A stretch of 64,000 bases of DNA from an uncultured Candidatus Melainabacteria bacterium. GTDB lineage: Bacteria; Cyanobacteriota; Vampirovibrionia; Gastranaerophilales; Gastranaerophilaceae. The notes below the pieces were generated by a model. That model searched no databases and was not told the DNA's origin. It saw nothing but the letters and a program-made list of their open reading frames with translations. Location: positions 62,001-126,000 of the forward strand of contig CAKUZB010000002.1 of NCBI GenBank assembly GCA_934717745.1, read 5' to 3'. Every line of letters starts with the position of its first letter. The stretch's first letter is position 1. This document shows positions 49,774-58,931 of this stretch, piece by piece. Both the position numbers and the translations under genes were made by a program.

Positions 49774-52563
49774 CTAGTTTTCTTTATTCATACAGCAGTT
49801 TTTATATTTTTTACCGCTACCGCAAGGACAAGGGTCATTTCTACCGATTTTTTCACCTTTTTTAATTGGTTTTACTTCAATTTCGTCCTTTTCCTCAGAA
49901 CTATCAAAGTTTTCAGCGGCTCTTGAAAGATTTGTTTCAACTTCTTCTCTTTGTACTATTTGAACACCGAATTTTGTTCTAAACAAATGTTTTACTGTTT
50001 CTGCCTGAATATCATACATCATATTATTAAACAAATCGTATGCTTCTTTTTTATATTCGATTAGAGGGTCTTTTTGCCCGTATGCTCTTAAACCAATACC
50101 ATCACGCAAAATATCAATATTGTGTAAGTGGTCAATCCATCTATTATCAACAACTTGAAGCATAATATCTCTTTCGACACTTCTTGCAATATTATCATCT
50201 TCAAATGGGTGTTGAACTCTTGGATTTTCTTCATATTGAGAAATTACTTCGTTGTAGAAATTAACCATTTCTTCTTCGTGTTCAGCATATTTTTGTTTTG
50301 CAAGTTCAACTAACTTGTCATACATTTCACTGAAGGATAAATTTCTAATATCCGCAACCGTAATATTCGACAATTGAGGAATTATTGAGTGTAATTCTTT
50401 GATTAAAGTATTCAAATCTTCTTCAATATATTCATCTATTTGCATATTTGGAGAAATGTAAGCACCGATTAATCGGTCGATTTCTCGTTCAATCATATAA
50501 ATAACATCTTCTGATAAGTTTTTGCCAAAAAGAACTTTCTTTCTTTGTTCGTAGAATTTTTCCCTCTGAACATTCATAACATCATCGTATTCCAAGACAT
50601 TTTTTCTTATATCAAAGTGATAAGTTTCAACTTTCTTTTGTGCAGATTGGATTTGACTTGTGATAATTGGATTTTCAATTGCCATATCTTCATCAACATT
50701 CAAAGCATTCATCAGGTTAATAATTTTTTCACCACCAAAAATTCTCATTAAATTATCTTGCAAAGACAAGAAAAATCTTGTAGACCCAGGGTCGCCTTGA
50801 CGTGCAGCACGACCTCTCAATTGATTGTCAATACGACGAGATTCGTGTCTTTCTGTACCAATTACATGCAAACCGCCCGCAGTAACCACCTCTTTATGTT
50901 CTTTTTCAGTTTGTTCACGAGTTTGAGCAAGAATTTCATCTTTTTTAGCCTCGTAATCAGCATCTTCAGGAGTAATTCCAAGATTTTCTAATTTTTCTTT
51001 AGCCAAATATTCAGCATTACCACCCAGTAAAATATCCGTACCACGACCTGCCATATTTGTCGCAATTGTTACAGCACCTTTTCGTCCTGCTTGAGCAATA
51101 ATATAAGCCTCTTTTTCATGATGCTTTGCATTCAAAACATTATGTGGAATATTTCTTTGCTTCAACAAATTTGAAATATATTCGGATTTTTCAATACTAA
51201 TTGTACCAACCAAAACGGGTCGACCTAATTTATGCATTGCAATAATATCTTCAACAACAGCCAAATATTTTTGTTTTTCTGTTTTATAGATAACGTCTGA
51301 ATAATTTATTCTAATATCTTTTTTATTTGTTGGAATAATCGTAACTTCAAGATTATAAATCTTACCAAATTCGGCTTCTTCTGTCATTGCTGTACCAGTC
51401 ATACCTGATAATTTTGGATATAATCTAAATAAGTTTTGGAAAGTAATGCTTGCAAGAGTTTGAGTTTCATCTTGAATTTTTACACCTTCTTTTGCTTCAA
51501 TCGCTTGATGCAATCCGTCTGACCAACGACGACCTTCCATTAAACGACCGGTAAATTCATCAACGATACAAACTTCGCCATTTTTAACAACATAATCAGT
51601 GTCTTTTACAAATAATTCTTTCGCTTTTAATGCTTGCAATAGGTGATGAGCATAATTGTCTTGAATATCAAATAAGTCTTTGCAACCAATGATTTCTTGG
51701 GCTTTATCAATACCTTCTTCTGTTAAAATAACATTTTTATTTTTTTCATCTACTTCATAATCAACATTTTTTTCCAATTTTGGTGCAACTTTTGCCATTA
51801 ATTGATATGTTTCAGCAGATTTTTCTAATCTACCACTAATAATCAATGGAGTTCTTGCCTCGTCAATCAAAATACTATCAACTTCATCGACTATCGCATA
51901 ATTATAAGGTCTTTGAACAAGCATCTCTACACTGCTTGCCATATTATCACGAAGATAATCAAAACCAAATTCGTTATTTGTACCATAGGTAATATCACAA
52001 GCATATGCTTGCCTTTTAGCCTCGAAATCCTCTGCGGAACGACCACCTGAAAGAATTACACCAACAGAAAGACCTAAAAATTTATAGATTTTACCCATCC
52101 ATTCGCTATCACGTTTTGCAAGGTAATCGTTAACAGTAACTACATGAACACCTTTGCCGGTCAATGCGTTCAAATATGCAGGTAAAGTAGCAACAAGAGT
52201 TTTACCCTCACCGGTTCTCATTTCAGCAATATGACCGTTATGTAAGAAATAACCACCGATTAATTGAACATCAAAATGTCGCATGTTCAAAACACGTTTA
52301 CCGGCTTCACGAACGGTAGCAAATGCTTCCGGCAAAATTTTATCTAATGCTTCTTTTTCCAAAATTCTGTCGGCTTTTGGATTTTCAGATGTTCTTCTGT
52401 TTTTTAAAATCTCTTTAAATTCTTGTGTTTTCGCTTTTAATTCTTCATCTGTTAATTTTTCAAAAGTAGGTTCTAAAGCATTTATATGTTCAATTATAGG
52501 CATAATCGCTTTAATTTTCTTTTCATGCGGATCACCCATAAGTTTTACTAAAAATTGTATCAT
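49774..52563 (-). CDS. secA: Preprotein translocase ATPase SecA
   Basis: The protein has 929 residues. Walker A is in MRTGEGKTLVA near 102, Walker B is VDEVDSILIDEARTPLIISG, and motif VI is in RGRAARQGDPGSTRFFLS. The preprotein cross-linking, helical scaffold and wing domains follow. The C-terminus is the zinc motif GRNDPCPCGSGKKYKNCC, which binds SecB or lipids. It drives Sec export with ATP. AGGGAG precedes the ATG. Confidence 0.97.
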   Translation of the reverse strand: MIQFLVKLMGDPHEKKIKAIMPIIEHINALEPTFEKLTDEELKAKTQEFKEILKNRRTSENPKADRILEKEALDKILPEAFATVREAGKRVLNMRHFDVQLIGGYFLHNGHIAEMRTGEGKTLVATLPAYLNALTGKGVHVVTVNDYLAKRDSEWMGKIYKFLGLSVGVILSGGRSAEDFEAKRQAYACDITYGTNNEFGFDYLRDNMASSVEMLVQRPYNYAIVDEVDSILIDEARTPLIISGRLEKSAETYQLMAKVAPKLEKNVDYEVDEKNKNVILTEEGIDKAQEIIGCKDLFDIQDNYAHHLLQALKAKELFVKDTDYVVKNGEVCIVDEFTGRLMEGRRWSDGLHQAIEAKEGVKIQDETQTLASITFQNLFRLYPKLSGMTGTAMTEEAEFGKIYNLEVTIIPTNKKDIRINYSDVIYKTEKQKYLAVVEDIIAMHKLGRPVLVGTISIEKSEYISNLLKQRNIPHNVLNAKHHEKEAYIIAQAGRKGAVTIATNMAGRGTDILLGGNAEYLAKEKLENLGITPEDADYEAKKDEILAQTREQTEKEHKEVVTAGGLHVIGTERHESRRIDNQLRGRAARQGDPGSTRFFLSLQDNLMRIFGGEKIINLMNALNVDEDMAIENPIITSQIQSAQKKVETYHFDIRKNVLEYDDVMNVQREKFYEQRKKVLFGKNLSEDVIYMIEREIDRLIGAYISPNMQIDEYIEEDLNTLIKELHSIIPQLSNITVADIRNLSFSEMYDKLVELAKQKYAEHEEEMVNFYNEVISQYEENPRVQHPFEDDNIARSVERDIMLQVVDNRWIDHLHNIDILRDGIGLRAYGQKDPLIEYKKEAYDLFNNMMYDIQAETVKHLFRTKFGVQIVQREEVETNLSRAAENFDSSEEKDEIEVKPIKKGEKIGRNDPCPCGSGKKYKNCCMNKEN

Positions 52564-52667
52564 TATATTCTCCCTATTAATTACGTTAATCGTACCATGA
52601 ACAAAACTTCATAGCAATTAAAAATAACTACAATAAGACAACTGGGGAATAAATATTTCAAGCAATA

Positions 52668-54266
52668 TTAAGATTGGAACAAACTATTAATTTTGTTTGT
52701 AATATCTTGTGGATCAATTTCATTTGTAACTTTGTTTATATCTTGTGCAACTTGGTATAATTTTGCAGCCTCAATTTTATCGCCGACAATTGTAATCGCT
52801 CTTGCTAAATTAAAGTGTGCAAGTGCATAGTTTGGATTACATTCAATAGATTTTTTGAATAATTCAATCGCTTTTTGAACACGTCCTAAATCATCAAGAT
52901 AAATTACACCCAAATTATTGTACGCAATGTCGTACATCGGGTCGTTTTGAATTGCCAACTCGTATTCTTTAATCGCCTCATCAGTATCGCCTTTACCCCA
53001 ATACAAGAAACCTAAATTACAATGAATTTTTGCATTGTTAGGGTCTAAATCCAAAGCACTTCTGTATACAGTTAAGGCATTTTCAAAATCTTCTTTATCA
53101 TAAAAAGCAGAACCTAAGTTTACATAAATATCAATATCCTCAGGGGTTAATAAATATGCACTTTGATATGCACTGATTGCGGCATCTAAATCGCCTTTAT
53201 TTTCTTGATATACAAAACCTAATGTTTGCGTAATAATACTCGTCCATTGACGGTTAGGATTTAATGTAATCGCCGCTTGATAATGAGAAATAGCCTCTTT
53301 AATTTCACCTTTAATATAATAAATATTTGCTAAATTCGAATGAAACTCCGGCATATTTGGTAAAATATTAATCAATCTTTGATAAATATCAATTGCATTA
53401 TCGTAATCCCCTTGTTCTTCATATGCTTGGCATAAATGACGATATGCAGGAATATTTAAACTATCCAACCAAATTGCCATTTTATATTCTGTAATTGCAT
53501 CATCATATTGACCAACAGAACGGTAAATATCACCCAATAAACAATATAACGGAACAAATCCAGGGGCTTTATCTATTGCTTGAACATACAAATCAATCGC
53601 ACTTGCCAAACCTTTTTTCTGAACTTGATAATAACCTTTGATTAAAACCGGTAAAAATTGCAAATATGACAATGAACGCAAAACATTCTTAATTGCAATA
53701 CTGTCAAATGGTAAAGTTATCAAAGATAAAATTAATTCAAATTTACTCTTCCACCAAGTTAATGGATTTCTAAAAGATGAAACTTTATACAAATTGTACA
53801 ACAAGAAATGAGCCGAAGATGATGTTAATGGACTCAATTTAATAGCATGCTTTGCATTAAAAATCGCTTCTAAAAAGTGTGTTTTCTTTGTATATGTTTC
53901 TGCAAGCAAATAATATGCTTTTGCAAATTTAGAATCTTTTGTTGTCGCCATGTTTAAATAATTGATGGCTCTATCTAAATCACCTTTAAAATATTGTGCC
54001 TGACCTATTTTAAAATAGATTTCAGCAGAATCCATATAAGTTTCTAAAGCACGCTGATACTCTGTTATCGCCTCATCAATATACTGATAAGAATTGTGAA
54101 TATCTAAATGCCATGCCAAATATAAATCACCCAAACGTACATGCAAATCCGCATTTGTAGGGTCATTTTGCAACTCAACCTGGCAAAGTTCAATAGCATT
54201 TTGAACATTACCATGTTTAACTTGTTTATTTATTTTTTTCTCAAGTTCGTGTAATTTATTTTTCAT
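52668..54266 (-). CDS. Tetratricopeptide repeat protein
   Basis: The protein has 532 residues made almost fully of TPR units of 34 residues (about 12), for example DVHVRLGDLYLAWH-like at 38, ADLDRAINYLNMAT near 107 and the run from 210 to 500 (YNNLGVIYLDDLGRVQKAIE). There is one break at about 155-195 with more hydrophobic residues (FELILSLITLPFDSIAI), which could be a membrane-facing insert. It is a scaffold for protein contacts; the partner is not known. It follows the PilZ gene by 12 bp on the same strand, so a shared c-di-GMP-linked role is possible. Confidence 0.8.
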   Translation of the reverse strand: MKNKLHELEKKINKQVKHGNVQNAIELCQVELQNDPTNADLHVRLGDLYLAWHLDIHNSYQYIDEAITEYQRALETYMDSAEIYFKIGQAQYFKGDLDRAINYLNMATTKDSKFAKAYYLLAETYTKKTHFLEAIFNAKHAIKLSPLTSSSAHFLLYNLYKVSSFRNPLTWWKSKFELILSLITLPFDSIAIKNVLRSLSYLQFLPVLIKGYYQVQKKGLASAIDLYVQAIDKAPGFVPLYCLLGDIYRSVGQYDDAITEYKMAIWLDSLNIPAYRHLCQAYEEQGDYDNAIDIYQRLINILPNMPEFHSNLANIYYIKGEIKEAISHYQAAITLNPNRQWTSIITQTLGFVYQENKGDLDAAISAYQSAYLLTPEDIDIYVNLGSAFYDKEDFENALTVYRSALDLDPNNAKIHCNLGFLYWGKGDTDEAIKEYELAIQNDPMYDIAYNNLGVIYLDDLGRVQKAIELFKKSIECNPNYALAHFNLARAITIVGDKIEAAKLYQVAQDINKVTNEIDPQDITNKINSLFQS

Positions 54267-54278
54267 GACTATACAACG

Positions 54279-54899
54279 CTACTCTGCATTTTGTTTTTGT
54301 CTTGCTGCCATATCAATAGCAAAACAAGTTTTAATGATTTTATCACGTTCTTTTTCATCAATATTTGTGAAAGCCAAAGTGTATTCATCCGGTTGTAAAG
54401 ACGGATTATCTAAAATTACAGCCTCAAATGTTGCCGGAGTATCAAAGTTTCTCAAATATAACTTACCTCTAACAACTTGTTCAGGTTCTAAGTCTTCTTT
54501 ACTACAGAATTTTATACCACCACCAGAGATATCGATAGTACTTGCAATGAATACTTCTTTACTCAATTCTAATGTTAATTTAGTTTTCAAAGGTGATCTT
54601 GAATAATCACGACGTTGAATTACAACAGCGTCTTCTACATACTCAATAATAAATTCGTCCTCATCAGGAGAATTAATAACAATTGATTCAAATACCATCA
54701 AACCTGACGGAGTAAAAATTTTAACATCAATTGGAGTACCCTCTTGAAGATACTGTTTCAAAGTTTCAGCATCGTTAGGATATTCAAGTTCTAATCTGTC
54801 ATCATAGATTGTTTTTAAAATACAATCTAACTCCATTTCGATGCCATTTTCGCCATCGAAGAAGATTTTTGCTTTTTGGTTAATACTTATATCACTCAT
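54279..54899 (-). CDS. PilZ-domain c-di-GMP receptor (YcgR-like)
   Basis: The protein has 206 residues. Residues about 10-90 form a YcgR-N-like barrel. The PilZ domain follows with RDYSR at 97-101 (RxxxR) and DISGGG at 123-128 (D/NxSxxG), the two elements that hold cyclic di-GMP. YcgR proteins slow the flagellar motor by touching the stator or rotor, which fits a flagellated cell. The start lacks a Shine-Dalgarno and has the best leaderless promoter of the window. Confidence 0.88.
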   Translation of the reverse strand: MSDISINQKAKIFFDGENGIEMELDCILKTIYDDRLELEYPNDAETLKQYLQEGTPIDVKIFTPSGLMVFESIVINSPDEDEFIIEYVEDAVVIQRRDYSRSPLKTKLTLELSKEVFIASTIDISGGGIKFCSKEDLEPEQVVRGKLYLRNFDTPATFEAVILDNPSLQPDEYTLAFTNIDEKERDKIIKTCFAIDMAARQKQNAE

Positions 54900-54905
54900 A
54901 AATTC

Positions 54906-54934
54906 ATTTTAAATAATATACAAGAAAAAAGCAA
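54906..54934 (-). promoter_or_regulatory. Leaderless promoter of the PilZ-TPR unit
   Basis: Minus strand: -35 TTGCTT (54929-54934), 17-nt spacer, -10 TAAAAT (54906-54911), then GAATTT and the ATG at 54899. Confidence 0.65.
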
Positions 54935-54971
54935 GTATTTTAATTAAAAATCTCTACAAAACTCTACAAAC

Positions 54972-55003
54972 AAAAAATCGAGATTTTTCAATCCCGATTT
55001 TTT
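54972..55003 (-). terminator. Terminator of the gene at 55021
   Basis: Minus strand: a 13-bp stem (54972-54984 with 54991-55003, one G-U pair), 6-nt loop, ending in six T. It lies 17 bp after the stop of the hypothetical gene. Confidence 0.85.
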
Positions 55004-55020
55004 CTATTTTTCTGCATTTA

Positions 55021-55572
55021 TTATAATGGTAAAACTTTTTTTACAAAGTTTACCAATTTTGAAACAAGTTTTTGTTCAGGAGAACCGCCAAATGAACAAT
55101 AAGTAGATTTTGCAATATCTTGAATTCCATAAGAAGTTGCTTCATATTGTTCTACCGCATCTTGATCTATCAAATATTGAGGATATGCACCACCGAAAGG
55201 AATTTGTAAGTTATTACCTTTTTTATTTGATTTTGGTAATTCGTAAGCATCACATAATGGAGTATCCGCTAAAAATTGAATATTTCTTGCATCTCGGTTA
55301 AATGTATTTTTTACACTTGATTGATTTCTTGATGATTGAATTCTTTTTGCATTTGCTAAACCAGAGTTTGAAATATAGATGTCAGTCAAGTCGATGTCTA
55401 CTAAATAGTTACCTCTGGAATTACTGAATTCATTTGGTGTATTTTTTACAATTGTTTTACCGCAAGAAAAAATGTTTTTGTCATTTTTTGAAACACTGTC
55501 TTTTTTGCCAAAGGCAATAAGACTAGTGTTGATAGGGTTTGTATATTCTTTTGTAATTGGAGTAATGTTCAT
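55021..55572 (-). CDS. Hypothetical protein with a short hydrophobic N-terminus
   Basis: The protein has 183 residues from the ATG at 55572. The longer frame to 55641 would add a hydrophobic segment, but that part overlaps the promoter below. The protein starts MNITPITKEYTNPINTSLIA followed by FGKKD; it is rich in Asn, Ser and Asp, has three scattered Cys, and has no recognisable domain or Sec signal. It is a single-gene unit with its own promoter and terminator, so it is likely a real gene. Confidence 0.6.
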   Translation of the reverse strand: MNITPITKEYTNPINTSLIAFGKKDSVSKNDKNIFSCGKTIVKNTPNEFSNSRGNYLVDIDLTDIYISNSGLANAKRIQSSRNQSSVKNTFNRDARNIQFLADTPLCDAYELPKSNKKGNNLQIPFGGAYPQYLIDQDAVEQYEATSYGIQDIAKSTYCSFGGSPEQKLVSKLVNFVKKVLPL

Positions 55573-55578
55573 ACCTAT

Positions 55579-55607
55579 AGTATACATCAAAATTTCATTA
55601 ATTGTAA
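55579..55607 (-). promoter_or_regulatory. Leaderless promoter of the gene at 55572
   Basis: Minus strand: -35 TTACAA (55602-55607), 17-nt spacer, -10 TATACT (55579-55584), then ATAGGT (6 nt) and the ATG at 55572. Confidence 0.6.
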
Positions 55608-55714
55608 TAAATACAATTAATATTGTTACATAACTTAACAAAAAGGCCGTTTAAAAATCTTGCTTTTATTGTCAAAACCTATTTCTGAAGCATATTTCAG
55701 AATTTTGCAAGAGT

Positions 55715-57019
55715 TTAATTATGACGTTTAATATATTGTAAAATTTCAACCAAAGAATCATCAGAACCGATATGTCCGGATTTAGAAATAATCCATTGAG
55801 CCTTGTGGTCAAGTGTCAACGCAACAGCAGGAATAACTTCATCTATAATTTGTAATTGATTTGAATTTATTTCCGTACAACATTTATAAGAAGTTTCACC
55901 GCCAAGAGTAATCAAGATAACTTCTTTTTGACTCACCACTTCTTTAGTCAATTCTGCCAAAAAGGCTGAAACATGTTCTGTTAATTTATATTTTGTCATG
56001 TCTGCATTCAAAGAATCGTCTGAAAAACCGTCAAAGTTATTCAATAAATTTGATGCATTTACCACGACAATATTTTCATCTCCAAGTTTATTTATCACAT
56101 CGTCAACAAACGATTTATTTACACCACCAAGAACTGTATTCATATCCAATTCGATAAAATATTTATCATCAAATTCTTCTGAAACTTCAAGATGTTCCAA
56201 CTGGTCGATAGTTGTTTTAGTGCCGGTACCGGAAAGAATCAATTTTGGCATTAATGGAATATATTTTGATTCAGGTTCTGTTTCCATAGGTGGAAACCAA
56301 ATATTACCCAAAACCTGAGCAAGCGAAATTGTTCCAACAGGCAAAATTTTTAAATCCGACTTTTCCATTGCAAGAACAATTTGTTCAATATCTACAATTG
56401 AAACCGCATCTGCAATAATAATTTTTTTACCTTCTTTTGCAAAAGCATTTATTTTCTGTAAAATTGGACCTGCACCCTTCATAACAGTTTGCAAATCAAG
56501 AGTTGCAACCATATCTGCCCTATCTTTACCCAACTGTTTTTTCACCATTGTCGGAACATGAGATTCATATAATGGATTTAAGTTATCTCTTGCATACTCT
56601 GTTCTTTCAATAGGTTGACCTTTTATAAGTTGATAACCGCCAACAGTAATTCTGTTTCTTGCAGGGCATGCCGGAACAACAACAGCCGAATCCCAGCCCA
56701 AAACGTCAAGCATTGCAAGACTTTCAATACCAATATGACCGGTTAGTGCCGAATCTATTTTTTTATAGAAATAGTCCAAATTCAAATTATCTAAAAATAA
56801 TTGAGTTGCTCTTTTAACTTCTTCATAGGCAAATTCAATCGGCTTATTTCTTGTTGCAGTAGAAACCGCCCAAACCTGAGAGTTTTTAACATTTTGCGGA
56901 CTACTGTTAAAATCAAGCAAAATTTGAGAATTTGCACCTTTTAAATGAAACTGAAGTGCTGTTTCTTCAACATCTGTCAAATCATCGGCAATAATGCCTA
57001 TCATATCAGAAATAATCAT
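55715..57019 (-). CDS. Four-carbon acid sugar kinase family protein (DUF1537)
   Basis: The protein has 434 residues. The N-terminal GIIADDLTDVEETALQF near 8-24 and FYKKIDSALTGHIG near 84-97 are the hallmark of the DUF1537 N domain; the C domain carries SGTGT near 267 and TLGGETS near 376. Characterised members (DtnK, OtnK) phosphorylate threonate or 4-hydroxy-threonine-type acids and sit with a 4-hydroxythreonine-4-phosphate dehydrogenase and aldolase, but none is here, so the substrate is open. The ATG overlaps the ssb stop (TAATG), an odd partnership. Confidence 0.8.
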   Translation of the reverse strand: MIISDMIGIIADDLTDVEETALQFHLKGANSQILLDFNSSPQNVKNSQVWAVSTATRNKPIEFAYEEVKRATQLFLDNLNLDYFYKKIDSALTGHIGIESLAMLDVLGWDSAVVVPACPARNRITVGGYQLIKGQPIERTEYARDNLNPLYESHVPTMVKKQLGKDRADMVATLDLQTVMKGAGPILQKINAFAKEGKKIIIADAVSIVDIEQIVLAMEKSDLKILPVGTISLAQVLGNIWFPPMETEPESKYIPLMPKLILSGTGTKTTIDQLEHLEVSEEFDDKYFIELDMNTVLGGVNKSFVDDVINKLGDENIVVVNASNLLNNFDGFSDDSLNADMTKYKLTEHVSAFLAELTKEVVSQKEVILITLGGETSYKCCTEINSNQLQIIDEVIPAVALTLDHKAQWIISKSGHIGSDDSLVEILQYIKRHN

Positions 57020-57345
57020 TACGCTTCGTCTTTTTTAGAACCCAATAATCTAATATTATTTGCTACAATTAAAAATCTTTCACGTTCTTCGCCGGAAACA
57101 TCTTTCCATTTGTTAATGGTAATACGTCCTTCAACGGCAACTAATCTACCTTTTTTTACGTATTCACCTGCAAATTCTGCTTGTTTATCCCAAACATCAA
57201 CATTGAACCAGTCAGTAACTTCTGATTTTGTTTTGCTATCCCATCTGCCTGATGCTACAGAAAAACTTGTTTTTACTTTTCCTGATTCATAATATTTAAT
57301 TTCTGCATCTTGACCGGCTCTGCCGACAATAACTACTGAATTCAT
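57019..57345 (-). CDS. ssb: Single-stranded DNA-binding protein, short form
   Basis: The protein has 108 residues, one OB fold: MNSVVIVGRAGQDAEIKYYE, then WFNVDVWDKQAEFAGEYVKKG and VEGRITINKW. Most bacterial SSBs go on with a linker and end in an acidic tip (DDDIPF) that recruits repair proteins; here the protein ends LLGSKKDEA. It may therefore be a minor paralogue. AAGGGA precedes the ATG. Confidence 0.88.
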   Translation of the reverse strand: MNSVVIVGRAGQDAEIKYYESGKVKTSFSVASGRWDSKTKSEVTDWFNVDVWDKQAEFAGEYVKKGRLVAVEGRITINKWKDVSGEERERFLIVANNIRLLGSKKDEA

Positions 57346-57386
57346 TTTTATTCCCTTATTAATTTATATAATATACAAATATCTTA

Positions 57387-58055
57387 TCACGAATTTTCTT
57401 TTTTCAACATACAGTTTTCAAAACCGGTATTTTTGCAGATTTCAGCACACCATTGTTGAATAATTTCTTCTTCGCTTAATTCATAAGAAATTGGTTTGCC
57501 GATAACAACGGTAATGTCCTTTTCAAAAAGACGTTTTGCATATCCGTCAAATCCCACAATTGAAACAGGAATAATATCTGCTTTTGCGTGTTTCGCTATT
57601 GCAACAAAACCACCTTTTATATCTTCAATTTTTTTATTTTTTCTTGTTCCGCCTTCCGGAAAAATTCCTAAAGGCCAATTGGTTTCAAAAACTTCTTTTA
57701 CAGTTTTGAAAGTTGAAATTTCCGGTTTTTCTCTATCTACAGAAAAAGCACCTAACCTTTTAATAATGAAAGGTCTAAATCCTTTTCCCTCAAAAAGTTC
57801 TTTTTTCGCCATAAATGCTACGTGCCTATTAACTGCACATGCAACAAAGGGTGGATCCATTTCAGATGTATGATTTGCGGCAAAAATATACTTACCTTTT
57901 TTAGGAATATTTTCTCTGCCTTTAACTTTTATTTTATACCATAACCAACAAACAACATCAACAACAGTCCATAGGAAAAACATGTAAAATGCCGACCTGA
58001 AAATATGATATTCTTTTCTATATCTTCGAGAAAATTTTCTTTCTTCTTTTTTCAT
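57387..58055 (-). CDS. plsC: 1-acyl-sn-glycerol-3-phosphate acyltransferase (PlsC family), copy 1
   Basis: The protein has 222 residues from the ATG at 58055 (a TTG at 58067 would add MVFK). It has the acyltransferase motifs NHTSEMDPP (H-x4-D) near 67-75 and FPEGGTRKNKK near 138-148. One hydrophobic segment near 25-42 anchors it to the membrane. It would acylate lysophosphatidate to phosphatidate. It lies 20 bp after copy 2 on the same strand; no clear ribosome site, so probably coupled. Confidence 0.85.
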   Translation of the reverse strand: MKKEERKFSRRYRKEYHIFRSAFYMFFLWTVVDVVCWLWYKIKVKGRENIPKKGKYIFAANHTSEMDPPFVACAVNRHVAFMAKKELFEGKGFRPFIIKRLGAFSVDREKPEISTFKTVKEVFETNWPLGIFPEGGTRKNKKIEDIKGGFVAIAKHAKADIIPVSIVGFDGYAKRLFEKDITVVIGKPISYELSEEEIIQQWCAEICKNTGFENCMLKKENS

Positions 58056-58075
58056 TTTAAAAACCAAACCTATTC

Positions 58076-58735
58076 TTATGTTGTAGCCGGAATATAGTTA
58101 AATCCGGTCAATTCTTGTATCGCTAAAGCCCATTCAGTCATAACTTTGTCAACATCTTCGCTGTAAGGAATTAATTCACCAATTTTAACCTTAATTTTAC
58201 CTTTGAAAGGACAAAAAGTTTTATTGTCAGTTCCTATAATGCCTACAGGAAGAATTCCACATTTTGTAGTTTTAGCAAGACCAGCAAAACCTTTTTTCAA
58301 ATTCTCAATTGTACCTGCTTTTGCACGAGTACCTTGAGGAAATACCCCCAAAATCCATTCTGTATGCTGAACTTCAAGTGCAGTTTTAATCGTAGAAATT
58401 TCTAACTTTTCTCTATTTACAGCAAAAGCACCTTCCCAATCTAACATCCAACGAACAAATTTCTTTTCGAAAAGTTCTTTTTTCGCCATGAATGCTACCG
58501 GTCTAGGCATAATACTTGCAACCAAAAATGGGTCAAATGAAGATAAGTGATTTCCACAAACAATAAATTTGTTATTTTTAGGAATGTTTTCTTTACCCTC
58601 AACTTCTAAACGATAGAAGAATTTGAATTGCATTCCATACCAAAACTTGCAAACTACTGCTTGCCAAAATTTACGCCATACGTTGAAATATCGTCTTGTT
58701 CTTTTTGTATAATTTTTCATTTCTTTCTTAAACAT
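58076..58735 (-). CDS. plsC: 1-acyl-sn-glycerol-3-phosphate acyltransferase (PlsC family), copy 2
   Basis: The protein has 219 residues. GNHLSSFDPF (H-x4-D) near 60-69 and FPQGTRAKAG near 139-148 are the two PlsC motifs. It is clearly paralogous to copy 1 (similar MAKKELF, F..R and EKxEISTxKT stretches), so the pair arose by tandem duplication. The two may differ in acyl chain preference. The start has TATGAT ending 6 nt upstream and no Shine-Dalgarno. Confidence 0.87.
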   Translation of the reverse strand: MFKKEMKNYTKRTRRYFNVWRKFWQAVVCKFWYGMQFKFFYRLEVEGKENIPKNNKFIVCGNHLSSFDPFLVASIMPRPVAFMAKKELFEKKFVRWMLDWEGAFAVNREKLEISTIKTALEVQHTEWILGVFPQGTRAKAGTIENLKKGFAGLAKTTKCGILPVGIIGTDNKTFCPFKGKIKVKIGELIPYSEDVDKVMTEWALAIQELTGFNYIPATT

Positions 58736-58741
58736 ACAAAC

Positions 58742-58747
58742 ATCATA
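58742..58747 (-). promoter_or_regulatory. -10 hexamer of a leaderless promoter (plsC pair)
   Basis: TATGAT on the minus strand, the 6-nt spacer GTTTGT, then the ATG at 58735. Confidence 0.45.
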
Positions 58748-58931
58748 CTATAAACATATTAAATTTAATATATCCGCAAACGGGATTTAAGATTTTAATA
58801 ATTTTTTGTGATAAATTAAACATAAGATGATATTAGATTTTAATTTAATTAACCCACCAAGTTATGCTATTGTCTATCAAAAAAATCACGTTTATGATAG
58901 ACTTGTTTTAGCGAAAGGAGAACTTTTATTT

